A stretch of DNA of 64,000 nucleotides, from positions 108,004,001-108,068,000 of the forward strand of contig JBITNC010000001.1 in assembly GCA_050084985.1 (NCBI GenBank). The letters are read 5' to 3'. Below, piece after piece: positions 12,551-25,375 of the stretch. The position numbers and the translations under genes were made by a program. The DNA is from Nageia nagi. Its lineage: Eukaryota; Pinophyta. Within the stretch, counting starts at the first letter, position 1, and every line of letters begins with the position of its first letter. The notes under the pieces were generated by a model. It was not told the DNA's origin, searched no databases, and was given only the letters and a program-made list of their open reading frames with translations.

Positions 12551-13899
12551 GAATACTATGTATACACTAATGGACATGATGAATAGGATGGATGGTTTGT
12601 AGTGAAGGATTATAGTGGATGGAGTGGGGCAATTAATGACACATATTTACAAGGCCACTTCACTAGAAACTTACATTAAAGGCTTCACACAACATCTTAC
12701 TTCCATAGATGAATTCCTATCCTTCATATCTTAATGTCTCTGATGCATGTCAATTCATCACTTAGTTTATCATATACTGGGTTGGTATTCTAAGGCTATA
12801 TGCAGTTGATACTCTATTCTAAATATTATGGATCTAATGAAAACAATAATTTTATACTCAAAATAAACTAAACTCTTCTTAGGAAATCACACATACCTAA
12901 TTAGATTCAAATAAATACTACAATACAAAATGTAAAATATTGAATCACAATAATAAATATTAGAGACTATATTTGGTTAGAGTGGGCCCTCCTCCTTCCA
13001 ATAGAGCTCATGCACAAAACTTCAAAAATATAGGATGAAAGATGCTTGCATTAACTTCTTCAAAAATTGGAAAAATAGAATCTTCAAATAAACTTCAAAG
13101 TTATGAATTCATAATGGTAACTAGTCTTCTTCTGAAGGAAGAAGGTTAATTTATTTTAAAAACTCTAACAAACTCTTAAATGCTAATCGATTACATTTTT
13201 GTCTCAATGTTTATTTGAAATAAAATCCTAATTTAGCCTATGACTTGCTTATATATATATACATATATATAAAGAAGATTAAATAAGTATCCAACTTGCT
13301 GATAAATCTTCAAACTTAGTCAACCTCAGATATATATTGAATTTATCTTATACGTTCCTTATTGTCCACTTCTTTAGGTTTGCTAGTTATCCTTCTAGAA
13401 CATAATCTTGAAATTCATTACAATCTTCTACTAGAGTTGTAGAATATTTATAGAAAGTGACACCTGGGAAACATAACACTTTATGCCATTATTTTATATT
13501 TCTAAAGCTTCCTATTGGAGAGATTCTAAAGCTATCCATTTTTAAATATATTCTAAAGTTGGTATTCTTTATTTAATTATGGAACTTGAGTATTCTGAAG
13601 CTATCTTTGAAATTTATCCATCCAAAACTAATTTTGAAGTTATTTCTTACTTAAACCACATTATTATTACTTGATGCAAAATATGAACATTCAACATTCA
13701 AATATAATTATAATAATTAACAACATCTAATTAATGGAGATAGAAGCAAACATGTATTTACTTTTAAATATAACAAGCATATAAGTTAAAACATAATAAT
13801 AATGTCTCATAGTGTTCCAAGTAACAAAATACATTTACAAAATTATAACAAAAGGATCTCATTTCTTTTCTAATCATTTCTCCCCAACTTAGAATATTT

Positions 13900-16680
13900 C
13901 TCCTCATGGATCAATAAAAAATTCATCTATTCTTGGACCATCTATTCATCTTCATCTTCCTTTTTGTTCTCATCGTACTATACTACATTATTTGGATCAT
14001 TGAAAAAATTCATCAGTTGATTCAAATAATAGGGCTGTACCGTATTATGTATAAGTTAGCTCATACCTACAGGAAACTTAACATTATGAGCCAACCAATC
14101 ATGTTTATCCTATGGATACCATATCCCTTTGATAGTTTTTATCTCTAACATCCATGCTTTGAAGCCCAAATCATCTTGAATATGAAAATATTCTAATGTT
14201 GGTGTTGGATGCAAAATTATAGGAGGTCTATATTACTAGCCATACCAATTCAAGGGATTTTCCCTAATGTACCTAACCAATGCTTCAATTATTTTTTTGC
14301 TACAATTTAGGTTCCTCATATTGATTATCTCCATCTCCTTATACTCATGTATCTACATATTCCACCTAATTATGCATGCTTGTAAATCCCTTTCAAAATA
14401 TCTATCAATAACACTCTAGCAGTCCTATAATCAAATCTAAAGGATAACTTTTTACCTCTCTGTATTATTATTCCTACTAAGAACTATTTTAAAGCTAGCT
14501 TCTACTATTCCAGAATACATGGGTTGTTGTCAAACAAAGAAAGTGTCCTAATATGTTTTCTATCAATATTCCTCTCTTTGGCCCATTTTATTTGATTTAG
14601 AAGAACTAATACAAATGCTTGTAACTGAATATCCCCAATATATAAATAAGGGAAAAACCTTGTATTTCCATTCAAAATGAAATTATGCATGTAAAATTCA
14701 CACAACAAAAACTTTTCTTCTCCCCTGGCTTTAGATTAAACAAAAATAAATAACTTATCATCATCAATATTCTAAGGAAGATACTGCTTAATTATGCTAA
14801 CTTGCCATTTGAGAAATTATTCTTTTAATTACATATTGTATAAAATTGAAGATTGTTTCAACTGTATGACCTCTTTGAATATGGCACAAAGATCTATTAC
14901 AACTTTCTTAAATTAAATTCACTTTCTTGATCTCTTTCTTAAGTATTTTGAGTTCTTCAAAATGTTTTTTATACATGTTTTCCAATTGTGTTGTAAGATT
15001 TGTATTTTGAAGCTTTAAGATTTTAACTTCCTTTTGTTTTCCTTCAAGTAATTTCAACACTTATTCAATAACAATATAATCATGTCCTACAACTGGGTGA
15101 GTTAATTTCACATTCTAAAGTTGAAATTTTAATTCCTTAGCTGCTTTTTGTTTTCCTTCAAGTTCTAAATTTTATAAGGTTAAATTTGTGCATTTCCCCA
15201 TTAGCTTATCATTCTCAATCTCCAATTTATTTTTCTCAGCATTCATCTTTGCATTTTTCTCTTCCAAACGATGAAGTATAGACATGAGTCATGAATTGTA
15301 TCTCAAGTTCTTTCGATAATTTATCGGCTCTATCTATAATCATTTGGATAGAGTCTAGTTCTTTCTCATTTTATGGCTGTTAGGTAACAATTTCTTTTTC
15401 TTGTACATAAAATTATGCCATTTCTGCATTCTGATTATTGGGTTCTTCATCATTCTCTTTTACTAAGACTATTAATTATTCATGATTTTAAAGGCTATAA
15501 AATAGCTAGAGTCCTTCTTTTCTGAAGTTTCCTTTATACATTATTTTTTAAATAGGGGAGTTAATGTTTGAGCCACTTCCTTCTCCATTAATCATGTAGA
15601 TCTCCTTCCAAAAATCATGGAAAACTTTGAATTATCTTCATCACTCAAATTTATAACATTTTACTTATCTTCATCACTCAAATTTATAACCTTTATAACC
15701 TCTGGCTTCTTACCTCTTTCAGACTTTCTCTTCTCACTATCGTAAACATGAGTTGAGTGGGATGTTGAAGGGTATTTAGAAATAACCTCTTTATATTATG
15801 ATTGTTTTGAAGATTCAAATGACTTTGTATTTCCTTCTTTAGTGTCATTCATTTTTTAATAATTGGAATGGTCCTTAGGAAATTCATCATGGTTGTGACT
15901 AGTAGATCATACTTTAAATTTGGGTATATATGTGCATGTTGGATGAACATCTACATTTGGTCCATATTCGATTTCACTAGGGCTCCTTGAAGGTTCCTCC
16001 TACATGGATGAGGTTCTAGGTGCAGAGAATGGATCATATTATAAGAAACTTACCCATAATTCTTGACCATTAGTCTAGGCTTAGAATTGTTCTCTACAGG
16101 GCATGGTAACTAAACCATGATGCTTCAAGGTTGTGAGTTTATTTCTTACATTAGCCCTAACCCTCCTAAACATATTTGTAGACTTTAATATAAAATCTTT
16201 AGAATGTTGTAGTTTAGTTCTGACTCATACCTAATTAATGAGTGGTTTTAGGTGATGGCCCATTATTGTTCCATATTTCCCCTTGTAGGTGAGAAATTTG
16301 ATAATCCATAATACCACCCTGCCCATTGCTCTAGAAGAGTCTTTCTCTTAATCCCTTGCACATTCATGGTCATGATATATTTTTCTACCCTTTGTTCTCC
16401 TCTTAGGTGGAACCTATCAAGCAAAACCTCATATTGCTCTCTTACAATCAAATCACCACTTACTACAGGGAGTCTCAATAATAATGGGTATTATATGAAC
16501 CTACAATTGTAAAGAATTTTCTTCAAATTTTTTTGCAAACTTTAGAACTAGTTGCTCATTAAAACCTTAGAATTTTTTAAAGAATTCTAAAAGATGGAAT
16601 TTTTTAAAACTCTAACTACCCTTCTATCTCTTCTTAATTTTGTTTTCATTATTGAGTTCCTGCTTCTTATTTATCCCCAT
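13900..16680 (-). pseudogene. decayed extra reading frame downstream of gypsy integrase
   Basis: The minus strand after IN keeps traces of coding. Open pieces are 16478-16263 (REQYEVLLDRFHLRGEQR, then LLEQWAGWYYGL) and 14708-14505. Between about 15500 and 14800 there are Lys/Glu-rich, coiled-coil-like frames broken by many stops. I do not recognise the domain. Position after pol and same strand as pol match where Athila-type elements can carry an extra (env-like) frame, but I see no signal peptide or membrane segment, so env is not supported. Low confidence that it is one gene. Confidence 0.35.
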
Positions 16681-17620
16681 GTTTCCTCTCTAAAAATTAC
16701 AAACTCTACACTAAATTCTCCTAAGGTTGTTTTTTAAATGAAGGTCAATAAATTTTTTTGACTAGTATAAATCACTACATTAATTAATTACATATACTAT
16801 TATCATTTTTTCACCAACTTTTATGATCTCATGTTAGATTCAATGCTCAAGTATGATATATTTATTCTCCATTTAGATTTTGACACCTATCTCTTTCATG
16901 TGATGCATCCTAATCTATAATTAAATGATTTTAACTCAAAATAAGTTTGAGATTACTAGGATCTAATTTAGATTTAAATCAAATATTAATTTAAAAATAA
17001 ATACATATCTCCATCATTAAATGCATATCCAGCGGGTGCTAATCAACCAGATTTGACATGATTTGTTGCTAACATGACATATGGTCAATGTTTATTCCTA
17101 ATGCACCTGCTTCTTCACCTAGGACAGATGATGTTTCCTTACTTTGGCATTATCGATAGGTTTCTTTGAAGTCCTTAAATATTCTAAAGCCTTATTTTTG
17201 AAGCTAGTTTTAGCCTTTAATGACTTTGTAGTTACAATTATGAAGTTGTAACTGGAGACCACTTCCCTTTAGAATAATCATTCCAAAAAAGACACATTTA
17301 TTCTTAAGCAATGGTAAAACATTAAAATTAGTAATATATACTTAAAATTTGTTAGAATATTCAACTACTCTTCAGAGTATGGAAGAACATTTTTTTTTTT
17401 TGAAAAATCAATAATGAATGTTAGAAATAAATATTTTCACCCAAAAAAATGCCAATTTCTTGGTTTTCATCTATCTGACTACCTTTATGACTAACCATTC
17501 AAAATCTATATTGATTCTATTTCCAAAATTAATTTTATTCTTCTGCACTATTATGGATCAAGGTTGTTTGGTTGAGGAAGATAAATCTTAGTCAATCAAA
17601 CATAGCTCCTTTTTTTTCAA

Positions 17621-18700
17621 CTACTTTGGGAATTCCTCTCTATTTATGGGTAGAGTGTAATGTCGTAGTCGATGCCCTTTTACCAATATGAATCTATTAG
17701 AATTATCAGTTGGTTGAAGTTGAACTATAACATTATTAAAGAATTGAAAAATTTGATATGGTCCTAGCCATCTGGTATGCAATTTTTCCAAGAAATTTTG
17801 ATACCTGGAATCAAACAATAAGGCCCACTTCTCTAGAGAGAATTTTACATGTTTCACTTTTTATCATGCCATATTTTCCTTTGTTGCTAAATAATTTATG
17901 TATTTTACAATGCTTAATTTTTGTGCTCATCCAACTCATTCAGCAGTAACAATCCACTGTGTTGGGTTTCAGTTAGATCTAACCCAATTTTTAGAGTTGT
18001 TCTTAGAGTTTGGAACTCAAATTCTATTGGTAAAAGAGGCTTATTTCCATATACCAGCTCATAATGTTTAAAATTTGTATTTGATTTTCATGTGATATTA
18101 TATGTCCAAACTACTTCAAAAATTTTGGTTTCTCAATCTTCCTTGTGAGATGCTATAGTTTTTGTAAGAATATTTTTCAATTCTTGATTAGTCACCTCAA
18201 CCTAACCACTTGTCTAAGGATGGTATAAATAAGCTTTCTTATATATAATCTAATAATGATTGATAAAATACTTAATCACATTAGACATAAACTATGGTCC
18301 TTAATCTGATACTAAGAATAGGGGAGCTCAAAAATTTATCATAGTATTATTGTACAAAAAATCAACTACTTTTTCTTCTTTAGTTTGTGTAAGAGCATAG
18401 ACCTTTACCCATTTTGTGGTATAATATATACACACAAGAATATGCTTTTTACCTTGAGATGAAGATTTGATAGGTCTAATAAAGTCAATTCCCCATTATT
18501 CAAAAGGTTCTAGAACAACTTACAGATGTAATGGTATTTGTGTAGTGAATGTGGGTTTTCCCATTCTTTGACATTGATAACATTGATGTACATACTTATG
18601 CACATCTTTATGTAGTGAAGGCCAATAATATATAGCTTCCAAAACTTTATGGATTGTTATCTTTTATGACTAATGACCTCTTGATGGTTCATCATGACAA
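17621..18700 (-). pseudogene. gypsy integrase remnant (element P)
   Basis: The open piece 17857-17621 is the C-terminal part of integrase: a basic start (KHVKFSLEKWALLFDSRYQNF), then KLHTRWLGPYQI and GHRLRHYTLP, the usual arrangement for gypsy IN tails without a chromodomain. The catalytic core can be followed only in broken frames from about 18700 to 17860, with frequent stops. Inactive. Confidence 0.75.
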
Positions 18701-20110
18701 GCTCTTAAAACATCAAAGACTTCATATTTTCTAATGCATCTTCTAAGAACATAATTAGGTCCACATTTAAAGAGCATTCCATCTATTCATTTGAATGTTG
18801 AGCTTTGTCTTCTCAAACTTTTATTTTATTTTAAAGAGAAATGAATTGGAATTTTTCATGTTGCCAAGTAATTAGCTATATCTGTAAACCAAGGTGTGTA
18901 TATATAGATTGCAAATAATCTTTCATTAGAAAAAGAATCATGCACTTGTGCATCATATTTATTTCTTCTTAGTCTATACAAGAAGTCAACTACTACATTA
19001 GCTTTTTCTAATTATCAATAATAATCACATTAAATTCTTGCAATAAAAGTAAACATCTTATAATTCTCCCACTTACCACTGGTTTGTTCATAAGATACCT
19101 AACATGGTATGTGTGCACAAAAACCTGGTAACCAGTAATATAATTTATGAATATGTTGATGGCATGTATTACTACCAAAAATTCTTTTTCTATAGTGATG
19201 TAATCCCTTTTAGCTCCCAGTAAATTCTTTTTGATATAATAGATGACAAAATGTGTTTTATTTTGATATTCTTGGCCTAGTACTACTCTAATAACATAAT
19301 TTTATGCATAAGTATGAATGTGAAAAGGTAGATTCCAATTTGGACCTCTCAATACAGGGGTAGTCATGAGTTTCTCCTTGATTATATGAAATGCCTTTTC
19401 ATAATCTATTGTACATTCAAATTCATTATATTTATGGAATCTCCTATAATAACCAACATGTTTAACAAAATGTCTCACATTAGATTGATTTTCTAGAGTT
19501 GGTAATTGTTTGATAATCTCAACAATATTTGGATCCACCTTAATTCCTTCAGCATAAATGTGGTATCCTAAGATAATTCCCTCTTGCATGAGAATGAAAC
19601 ATTTTTTATAACTTAATGATAGATTGTATGTTTCACACTTGACTAACACTTTTTATAGATTATGTAATGCTTCTTCAAAAATGTTATCATATACTATGAA
19701 ATCATCCATATACACTTCTACACAATCATTAGTTAGATCAACAAAAATGGTTAATACAACTTTTTGAAAATTTGTAGGAGCATTACATAATCCAAATGGT
19801 AAAACTTGATAACCAAAAGCTATATAAGTGCAAGTAAATGTAGTCTTATCTTTGTCTTCTTTTGCAATTTGAATTTGATTATAACCATTGAAACCATCAA
19901 GAGATGAGAAATATTTCTTACTGGTAAGATTGTCTAAGACTTGATCAATGATTGGCAAAGGAAAATGATCCCTATGAGTAGTATTATTCAAACATATTTA
20001 GCCCACACATATTCTCCATTTTTCTTGGGGACAAATACCAATGGTGAAACCCACCTACTATTTGAAATAGGATATATGAATCCTTATTTTAATAGTTTTC
20101 TTATTATACA
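18700..20110 (-). pseudogene. gypsy reverse transcriptase / RNase H remnant (element P)
   Basis: RT begins around 20100 (RWVSPLVFVPKKNGEY), shifts frame near 20000 and continues in the open piece 19991-19653: DHFPLPIIDQVLD, then FSSLDGFNGYNQI, TFTCTYIAFGYQVLPFGLCNAP and the catalytic VYMDDFIVY. The next piece, 19649-19302, holds the end of RT and start of RNase H (KKCFILMQEGIILGYHI, GYYRRFH, then TTPVLRGPNWNLPF), with a short deletion after the YYRRF block. RNase H is broken further left. Confidence 0.85.
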
Positions 20111-20342
20111 ATATCTATCAAATTTGTATTTACCCATCCAGGTGGCTGTTTAACATGTTTGGAATTATTAGTGTCTATATGATGAGTACAAATATCTAGA
20201 TGAGTTCCATTCATATTAGAATAGTCCTATGCTAATTTTGAAGTATGAGATTTCAAAACAATTATGCTTGCACTTCTTCTTTGAATGTCAACCAACTATT
20301 GATATTAAAAGTCTTTTTTGGGAGTACTTCAATTATTTTTAC

Positions 20343-21160
20343 TCATGTGTGACTTAACTTGCTTTGGTCTGGAAGTTGTACTAAAGAATATAAAGAATAA
20401 GGATGAAAAAATAGAGAATGACATACCTTTGTTCTTTCTCTAAATGCCTCCCCTCTTGGAATTATATGTGTAAGAGGACATTTAAATAAAAATAAGAAGT
20501 TTGGTTGTTCTTGATATGGTACATTGAAGATGTCATCCTGAAGATTTGATCTTGATGACTCACCAACCTCTGTGACCATTTTTGAAGCTGTACTTTGTTC
20601 ATAAAATTCAATTATTTCTTTCAACTCTTTACATGTTCTTTAATAGTAATTGTATAAATTACTACAAAACATCCTAGTTCATTAAACTCTGGTTCATCAA
20701 TCCATAACTGACCTTGACATTCAAATGTAGGTTGGATAGGAGGATATAGAGAGAGTATTATGCAATTATGTCCATTAGAAATGGTCATATCTCCTAATCT
20801 ATAGTTGATAAATTTGCTGTTGTAGCTAACCATGGTCTTCTCTAGATTACTAGATAACCACTATGTGCCTTTATTTTTAAGACTAAAAAGTTTGTTGGAT
20901 AATTTCATGAATCCACAGTGAATTGTACATCCTTAATGATGCCTTTAGGTTTGACTATTGACTAAGATGCCATTTGTAAGATAATTATTATTGGATGCAT
21001 ATCAAATAATTTCATTTTCTTTACTATCTCTACTATCATTACATTTATGGTTTCCCCTAAGTTAATTAAAACATTTTGTATCATGGTGACTCCAACAAAA
21101 ACTGTGATTACTGAACTTCTTGGATCATCATACTTCATAAATGTTACTTAAGGTTGTGTG
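20343..21160 (-). pseudogene. gypsy protease and PR-RT linker remnant (element P)
   Basis: In broken minus-strand frames near 21100-20850 I read a retropepsin-like pattern: VLINLGETINVM, where the active-site Asp of the usual D-x-G is Asn, then a spaced PKGIIKDVQFTV and a PWL motif. Open pieces 20833-20621 and 20624-20343 are acidic or neutral linker sequence between PR and RT with no named domain. Nothing gag-like is visible upstream of 21160. Confidence 0.55.
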
Positions 21161-21215
21161 TTAACATTTATGAACAATGTTAAAGCTTAATAATGATATA
21201 TCTATTGAGATATTG

Positions 21216-21271
21216 TAAATGTAGCTAGCCCTAACTTTCATGATGTTTCGAATAAGTTATCTTGGGGGAAA
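21216..21271 (+). repeat. left part of a direct repeat flanking the CACTA element
   Basis: This segment (CCCTAACTTTCATGAT, then CTTGGGGGAAA) resembles 40349-40410 (CCCTAACTTATC, then CCTTGGGGGGAATA) in the same orientation. Element A inserted inside it: the match resumes at about 29640 ('GGTAAGACAACATAGCATTTA' against 'GGCAAGATATCATAGCATTTA' at about 40450). Confidence 0.55.
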
Positions 21272-21760
21272 TGTTGGAATGTATAATACATTATTGTAAA
21301 GGTTGTATTAAATCTTCTATGTAACTTCACTAATACTTAAGGGTATCATTTGATACCATAAGTATTTTAGTGAATATGATAATGTAACTTGTCCTACACT
21401 CCATGTCATGAGCATGTCCCTTGGATCAAAGGATGTGCATGTCATGCTTGGGTAATCCAAAGAGGAATTTTGGTCTATAAATACAAGGCTCCCTCTTTGT
21501 AATCATATACCAATTGTGGAGTAAAGTTATGCTATAGGATATAAGTGTAGGAGTTGAGATTAGGAGGATTGTAAGAGAATTGTATTTGTGATTGAAGTAA
21601 AGATCTAGTTAGTGGATGTATTCCTAGTTGGAGGAACCACTTTACATCTTGAGTTAATTTGTAAGATTTTCTTGTTTGTGAAATTATTGGATGTGAATTT
21701 GAGAGCTTTCTTGTGATGTTTGTAGTTTAAGATTGTTCTTGTTATAGTTCAAGTCTCTTA
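21272..21760 (+). repeat. 5' LTR of element A (489 bp)
   Basis: Starts TGTTGGAATGTATAAT, ends AAGTCTCTTA (the terminal CA has become TA), followed by the PBS. Contains a hairpin at 21332-21366 and TATAAATA at 21476-21483. Confidence 0.92.
21476..21483 (+). promoter_or_regulatory. TATA box in 5' LTR of element A
   Basis: TATAAATA, conserved in the 3' LTR (29344-29351), in element B (44180-44187) and in element M. Probable Pol II core promoter of the element. Confidence 0.6.
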
Positions 21761-21762
21761 GT

Positions 21763-21774
21763 TGGTATCAAAGC
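21763..21774 (+). other. primer binding site of element A
   Basis: TGGTATCAAAGC, one base off the copia primer site complementary to the 3' end of initiator tRNA-Met, two bases after the LTR. Confidence 0.85.
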
Positions 21775-24409
21775 AACTTGGAGGCTCTTCTTCACATCCT
21801 TGGTGTGGAAGCTCTTCTACAACTTAGTGATATTCATACCTCATCTCTTTAATTCCTTGTTGAGGTAAAAATAAGAGAAGGTATAACCTCCATATAATTT
21901 TTTTTCTGTTACTTTACTAATGTCAATAACACATCTTGAATTATGTGTTAGCATTTTTTTGTTATTTGTACAATATGGCTAAATTTGTTTACCAACCTCT
22001 AATGAGCCTATTATTATTATTATTATATTTTTACTAAAATAAGGGTTAGTATAGAAATTATAATCTTATTAGCCATGGATTATTAAAAAGGGTGTATTTT
22101 TGTATATGATGAGAATTTTTTTTACACAAAAAGCTATTATAAGCTTTGTAATTAAAAACTTTTATTAAAATTTGCAATAAAATTCTTGTATAAGAAATTT
22201 CTTTTAATATGCATAGTTGAAAATCAAAGTGGCAGTATTTAAAAAAAAAATTCAAAAAAATTTGTGTCGATGATGATGACCTCCACCTTCACTGTTCCTC
22301 AATGCCTGTCCTCCACCACCACCATGGCTTCTTATAGGCATCGTTCACCTAGACCTCTATCCACTGTTCAACCCATGGATGTGCTATGTGCAAAGCCCAA
22401 TTCCTCCATTCACTATGATACCTCCCCTTCATTGTTCCTCGACTCTTACCCTCCACCACCACCATGGCTCCTTATAGGCATCATTTTCCTAGACCTCTAC
22501 CACTTGACCCTAACTACTACCTAGTGATCTACTAGAGGGGAAGTACTTTTAAGCAAAGGCCCACCCTTGTTCCATAGTTTGCAAGGAATTATTGGCTATA
22601 ATAGGTGGTGTTTTTCCAGATCTTGCCTCCTCCTCTGAAATAGAAATCAATCTATGGTCTGATGCCTGAGATAGGGTCTATGCCATTTGGGAACTGTTGC
22701 TATTTGTAGAGGAGGCTTGATTATGGTCTCGACCACCTTGTGTCATCCTTTCCCTCCTCTACACCTTCCATGATGTCATTAGACTTTTGTCACTCACTAC
22801 TAACCCCCCTCTACTCGGCCCTTTGACTATTGCTTTGACAACCTCCTTATGCATGTTAGACTTTGTTCATTCTTTATTTCTAGCTACCTCCTTTTTTTTT
22901 TTTGTCCAAAGTATATTTTGTTTTCAATAGATACCTACCTAGTGCCCTTATTTTTCAATTTTGCACCTAGACACTTTGCATATTTGCAAAACATCTACTC
23001 AAGGTCTCCATCTTTTTTATGTCTCTCCTCAATTCCCTTGGGATAAGTTAAATGTATTTTTTTTTCCTAATATTGTTTTTAAGAGATCTTATTTTTTAAG
23101 TAAAAAGGGGGAAATATTATGAGTATTTTACTTAATTTTTGAGATCCTCATAACAATTTTCACGTCCATTTATTTAATCATAAAAATTTGCATGTCTATT
23201 TATTTAATCATAACAATTTGCATGTCTATTTTTTAAGTGTTTATTTTTTTATAAAATATTATGTCAAAGTATGGAATGCCTATTACTTTGACTTTCTTAA
23301 ATTACTTAATTTTTTAAGACATGTTAGAGCTTAATTTTTTTAAGCTAAAAATGCATACTTAGAACTTAATTTTTAAGTTGAAGTAATGCATGATTATTAC
23401 TTAAGTTATGATGCCTTTTTATGCACATTAAGTAAATAATGTATCATTTATACTTAACCTTTTAAAGTTAAATAATGCATACTTCTTGCTTATGCTTAAT
23501 TTTTATTTTAAGTTAATGCTTAGAACTTATTTTTAACATGCATGAATGCATGTTGAGTATTTATCCTTATGCAAAGTATGGAATGGATTTGTGCAAATTT
23601 TGAGTTTATGTAAATGATGTCCTTTAGGGGTTAGTAAATAAAACCCATTAGACACTTAGGGTTCCAGTTATGAATGATGTTTTATTTATACTCTTTTATT
23701 TCATGTTTTGTACTTTTATTTATTTTCTTATACAAAAAAAAAGCAAATATTGATATAAGCAACCCTTAAAATGAACACATTTGCATGTACATTCCACAAC
23801 ATGACTTGTTTGGGGAGCTATGAGGTGAGGATAGGTGGACTGGAGCCTTTAAGTTTGATGATTTAAGTGGTGAAAAGTTCATATTGCTTAATTGCTCCTA
23901 AGTCATCTGTTGGTTTGGATTTAAATCCAATAGGTGGATAGGTGTGTGTGTAGTGATACCACATATTCGCACGTCCATTCAGGTATTATTCTAATAACCT
24001 AGAAGGTCATTGAAACTTAATCAAGATTAATAATTTGGTCGATCTAATAAACATAAGAACCTTGGAAAATAGCTAGTACTTCTCCTTGTGAGAGTATATT
24101 ACTACCCAAAGGGAATTGGATGAGGATTGGTAGTACCTGGGCTCCTCTTGTGTGGAAATCCGGGTGAAGGCTTAATTTTAACCAAGAAAATAAGCCTCAA
24201 TAATGTCACTTTACATCTATGGTTCTTGAGATGAGAAATGTATTTGAGTACATAGTTTATTATTTGAATTGTAAAATATTTGCACTTGTGAATCAAACAA
24301 GCATGTTTTTAGTGTTAAATGTAACATATATTATTTACTTGGTTTATTAAAAATATATGCTTATTATTTCACATGTTTTATAATAAATAAGAGAATCCTT
24401 TTTACCTAA
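21775..24409 (+). other. leader of element A
   Basis: Long untranslated region. It holds an (ATT)n run near 22009-22028, a GC-richer patch with CCACCACCACC (22264-22850), a polypurine run AAAAAGGGGGAAA near 23104, a stretch rich in the short palindrome-like motif ACTTAATTTTTAAGT and GCATACTT (23130-23560), and a block (23620-24190) conserved in B (46860-47450) and M (5380-4700). Open frames at 22264-22524 and 22849-23046 have no recognisable domain, so I leave them uncalled. Confidence 0.65.
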
Positions 24410-25375
24410 ACACATTCTTGATGGTTCGAACTATGGGATTTGAGAACCTCGGATGAAAATCAAATTGCAAGTAAGGAAGCTATGGCAAACAGTGAATGAG
24501 AACCTTGTACCTTCTACAGATGAGAAGGCAATAGAAGCTTACAACATAAAGAATGAGTTGGCAACCTCTATGATTTACCATGTAATTTTAGATGATGTGC
24601 TCCTAATGATATCCTCCTGCATGGGATAAGCTAAAGCAAATCTATCTTGGTTCAAACTTTTCAAGAAGGTTTACCATTCTCCAAAAGTTGCTTCAATCTT
24701 GTGAAGGGAAAGATGAAAATGTGGCTATCTACTTGAACAAAATTATTAACCTAAAGACCCAACTTGTTGCTTATAGGTGCAATTGAATCAATGATGAGGT
24801 CATGGTCTTCATCATTCTTCAAAGCCTTTCATCAAAGTTTGGAAACTTTGTAACAGTTATGGAAATAAGGCTTGATGATGAAGAAGAAGTCATATCCCTT
24901 AAGAATCTTTCAAGGCACCTATTGAAACATGAAGAAACTCTTAATAATAAAAGATTGATTTCTTTTCTAAGGATAATAATATTGCTCTAGGAGCAACCAA
25001 AAATCCTTTCAAGAAGAAGTTCAACCATCAAAAGAAATCTTACCCTTCTTCTTTCAAAAGGTTTGAGAAAAGAGACAATGGATACAATAGCAACAAGAAT
25101 AATAAAAACAACAAACACAATAGTAGAAACAATGATAATAACAATCACTTCAAGCAAAGAGATGGAAAAGGCAAAGCAAATACTCCTTATCCTGAGAAAA
25201 AGTTTGATGGCAAGTGTAACTATTATGGCATGCAAGGTCATAAAGAAATTGATTGTTACTAAAAAAAGAGGAAAAGTCCAAAGGCAATATAAATGTAAAG
25301 AACTACAAAGGAAAGAAGAATACTCATGTTGGTTTTGCTATGGCACTCTACTCCATGTCTTGCATTTTTTTATCT
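24410..25375 (+). pseudogene. copia Gag remnant (element A)
   Basis: The frame starts near 24410 (LDGSNYGI region) and follows the M gag throughout, including TDEKAIEAYNIKNELATSM, the open piece 24802-24990 (FGNFVTVMEIRLDDEEEV, then LLKHEETLNN) and an Asn-rich linker (25070-25160). The zinc knuckle reads CNYYGMQGHKEIDC, so the second Cys is Tyr. Stops and at least two frameshifts. The 85-residue frame at 25063-25377 is a different frame through the same DNA, not a separate gene. Confidence 0.8.

Larger units (their letters stand above)
8361..13860. other. gene-free, AT-rich interval
   Basis: I recognise no coding domain here. Short open frames (for example 10895-11110 plus, 12282-12577 minus) show no motif and have low-complexity composition. 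Visible structure: a 30-bp tandem duplication (9796-9855), a 9-bp hairpin (11421-11442), an imperfect repeat of about 109 bp at 11697 and 11807, a perfect 13-bp inverted repeat (12023-12060), a purine-rich stretch (12371-12550) and an (AT)n run near 13248-13270. It is probably transposon debris too decayed to read. Confidence 0.5.
13866..21180 (-). mobile_element. Ty3/gypsy remnant 'P' with Athila-like features
   Basis: Minus-strand order PR (21160-20900), RT (20100-19653), RT end/RNase H (19649-18700), IN (18700-17621) is gypsy order. The RT box is VYMDDF, and the post-IN segment ends VKGHRLRHY, features I associate with the Athila group. Gag and the 5' LTR are absent: at about 21216 the sequence switches to the repeat that flanks the CACTA element. 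A purine tract AGTTGGGGAGAAA (minus strand, about 13888-13876) followed by TGATTAG could be the PPT and start of the 3' LTR, but no second LTR exists in the window to confirm this. Confidence 0.7.

Noticed and set aside
12282-12577. Two overlapping minus-strand frames rich in Ser, Leu, Phe and Pro
   Set aside because: They are the pyrimidine complement of a purine-rich tract and only reflect composition.
22264-22524. 86-residue frame in leader of A
   Set aside because: Internal near-repeats (CCACCACCACCATGG) create the frame; no domain and not conserved in B or M.
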